Positions 5,246 through 6,542 of a stretch of 6,542 nt of DNA are shown here, piece by piece. Under the pieces are notes generated by a model. The model saw nothing but the letters and a program-made list of their open reading frames with translations, ran no database searches and was not told the DNA's origin. Position 1 is the stretch's first letter; each line of letters opens with the position of its first letter. This DNA comes from Calditrichia bacterium (GTDB lineage: Bacteria; Calditrichota; Calditrichia; RBG-13-44-9; J042), in the NCBI GenBank assembly GCA_030430345.1, contig JAUIFT010000162.1, forward strand, positions 1-6,542. The letters run 5' to 3'. The position numbers were made by a program, and so were the translations under genes.

Positions 5246-6542
5246 TCAAGGTGTCGTTAGCAGACGCATAATATCATTATAGAAAACAAAGACCATCAGC
5301 ACCAGCAGCAATGCCATCCCCACCTGCTGGACCATCATTTTCGTTTTCAGGGCGAGGGGACGTTTCATTATCCCTTCGATAAGAATAATGACCAGATGCC
5401 CGCCGTCCAGCGCGGGAATTGGCAGGATATTAACAATTGCCAGAACGATACTCAATAAAGCAATAAACTCAACAAACTGCACCAGGCTTCGTTGGGCAAT
5501 TTGGGTCGCAGCTTGTGCGATAGCGATGGGACCAGCGAGGGATTCCCGGGCATCTTCTTTTCCGGAAAGGAGGCGGCTAAAACCAAGGATATTCAGCTTG
5601 CCAAGCAAGATTGCCCGGTCATATCCTTTTATCATTGATGACACAAAGTCAATATCGCGGTAATCCTGCACATATGAGATGCCAATCCGGCCGAGCTTGG
5701 TCTCATTGCCGTCAGCATCCGTTTGCACCAGCGCCGTTGGGGTAATGGCCAGGGCCAGTGTGTCGGTTCCTCTCAACACTTTAAAATCCAGCGGTTTATC
5801 AGCGCTGGCGCTGACGATTTTAGTCATGTCAAACCAGCTGTTGATCGCCGTATCATTAATCGCTACGATTCGGTCATCACTCTGCAAACCGGCCTCAATC
5901 GCCGGGTAATTGGGAACAACTTCTCCGACAGCAGCCGGCCGCCAGGGGTATATCTGCAGTCGTTCCATATCTTTCAATTTCAGGTTATCCCAGCTTAATT
6001 CTTTAGTCAGGGTTTGACCATCACGACTGAGCTGAAAGATAATCGTTGATCCGAGATTATTAATAAAGGCTTCATTAACATCTTGCCAGACAGCAACTTC
6101 CTGGCCATTTATTTCGAGAATTTCATCATCGACCTGCACGCCGATACTATCCGCTAAACCGCCGGCTTCGACGTATCCGATTCTGGTAGTAGGATCAATC
6201 GGCTCTCCCTGGAACCAAAGCATCATTCCTAAAACACCGATGGCGAAAAGGAAATTCATAATTACACCAGCGGTAATAATAATAACTTTTTGGTAGGTCG
6301 GTTTAGCACGAAACTCATATGGCTCGGGGTCTTTATCCATCTGAGTGGCATCCATGCTCTCGTCAATCATTCCGCTCATTTTAACATAGCCGCCCAACGG
6401 AATTATCGAAATGCAATAATCCGTTTCACCGACTTTAACCCCGAATAAACGCGGGGGGAATCCAATCGAGAATCTCTCGACCCGCACTCCAAAAAGTTTG
6501 GCAGCTACAAAGTGGCCTAACTCGTGCACAAAAACCAGCACG
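5246..6542 (-). CDS. rseP: RIP metalloprotease RseP (site-2 protease), N-terminus outside the window
   Basis: This intramembrane zinc metalloprotease is predicted to cut membrane-anchored substrates such as anti-sigma factors, and signal-peptide remnants, within the membrane. Counting from the window edge, the zinc-binding HELGH is at residues 6-10. GFPPRLFGVKVGETDY and IPLGGYVKMSGM follow at about 27-58. A transmembrane helix lies at about 86-109. Two PDZ domains follow, PDZ1 at about 119-180 around VEAGGLADSIGVQVDDEILEING and PDZ2 at about 203-268 around AIEAGLQSDDRIVAIND. The second active-site motif NILPIPALDGGH (371-382) supplies the third zinc ligand, Asp379. The last helix is near 403-422. 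The visible 431 codons lack only roughly the first 15-25 residues of the family's usual protein. The GTG at the window edge lies inside the first helix and is not the true start. All catalytic residues are intact. Confidence 0.96.
   Translation of the reverse strand, partial: VLVFVHELGHFVAAKLFGVRVERFSIGFPPRLFGVKVGETDYCISIIPLGGYVKMSGMIDESMDATQMDKDPEPYEFRAKPTYQKVIIITAGVIMNFLFAIGVLGMMLWFQGEPIDPTTRIGYVEAGGLADSIGVQVDDEILEINGQEVAVWQDVNEAFINNLGSTIIFQLSRDGQTLTKELSWDNLKLKDMERLQIYPWRPAAVGEVVPNYPAIEAGLQSDDRIVAINDTAINSWFDMTKIVSASADKPLDFKVLRGTDTLALAITPTALVQTDADGNETKLGRIGISYVQDYRDIDFVSSMIKGYDRAILLGKLNILGFSRLLSGKEDARESLAGPIAIAQAATQIAQRSLVQFVEFIALLSIVLAIVNILPIPALDGGHLVIILIEGIMKRPLALKTKMMVQQVGMALLLVLMVFVFYNDIMRLLTTP

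Overview
The window looks like ordinary chromosomal DNA from a bacterium of moderate GC content. All recognisable genes lie on the minus strand, so transcription runs from high to low coordinates. The gene set is an RseP/RIP-1 site-2 protease, UppP, an NSS-family sodium symporter, HolA, an ECF sigma factor and a zinc-finger anti-sigma factor. Gene content and codon use would suit a Gram-negative, FCB-like lineage or candidate phylum, but this is a weak inference: there is no rRNA or other firm phylogenetic marker here. No mobile element, CRISPR array, tRNA or rRNA is visible.

Layout, in the direction of transcription. (1) 6542-5246: rseP, cut at its N-terminus by the window edge and followed by a strong intrinsic terminator (5167-5207). 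(2) 5048-4221: uppP, with a GTG start behind a good AAGGAG ribosome binding site and its own intrinsic terminator (4136-4179). (3) About 4080-3895: a noncoding leader holding nested inverted repeats and two weak promoter candidates. (4) 3894-66: a tightly packed run of five genes: NSS transporter, a 34-residue MetS-type small subunit (2439-2335), holA, ECF sigma factor and anti-sigma factor. Gaps are 3, 21, 50 and 23 nt, with no terminator between them. (5) 65-1: an AT-rich tail with an 8-bp inverted repeat.

How the parts fit. The transporter and its microprotein probably form a MetPS-like two-component Na+-coupled amino acid importer, with translation coupled across a 3-nt gap. The sigma factor and the membrane-anchored anti-sigma factor form an envelope-signalling pair. 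A GGAACTT-containing ECF-type promoter candidate lies just upstream of the sigma gene, which would give autoregulation within the longer operon. The anti-sigma factor has one transmembrane segment and a short outer domain, the architecture cut by RseP-type proteases in regulated intramembrane proteolysis. RseP, encoded about 4 kb upstream, is therefore a plausible but unproven partner. UppP adds undecaprenyl-phosphate recycling for cell-envelope synthesis.

No wholly new system is evident. The most rewarding items are the MetS-like microprotein, the candidate autoregulatory promoter with a near-leaderless sigma start, and the structured leader upstream of the transporter.
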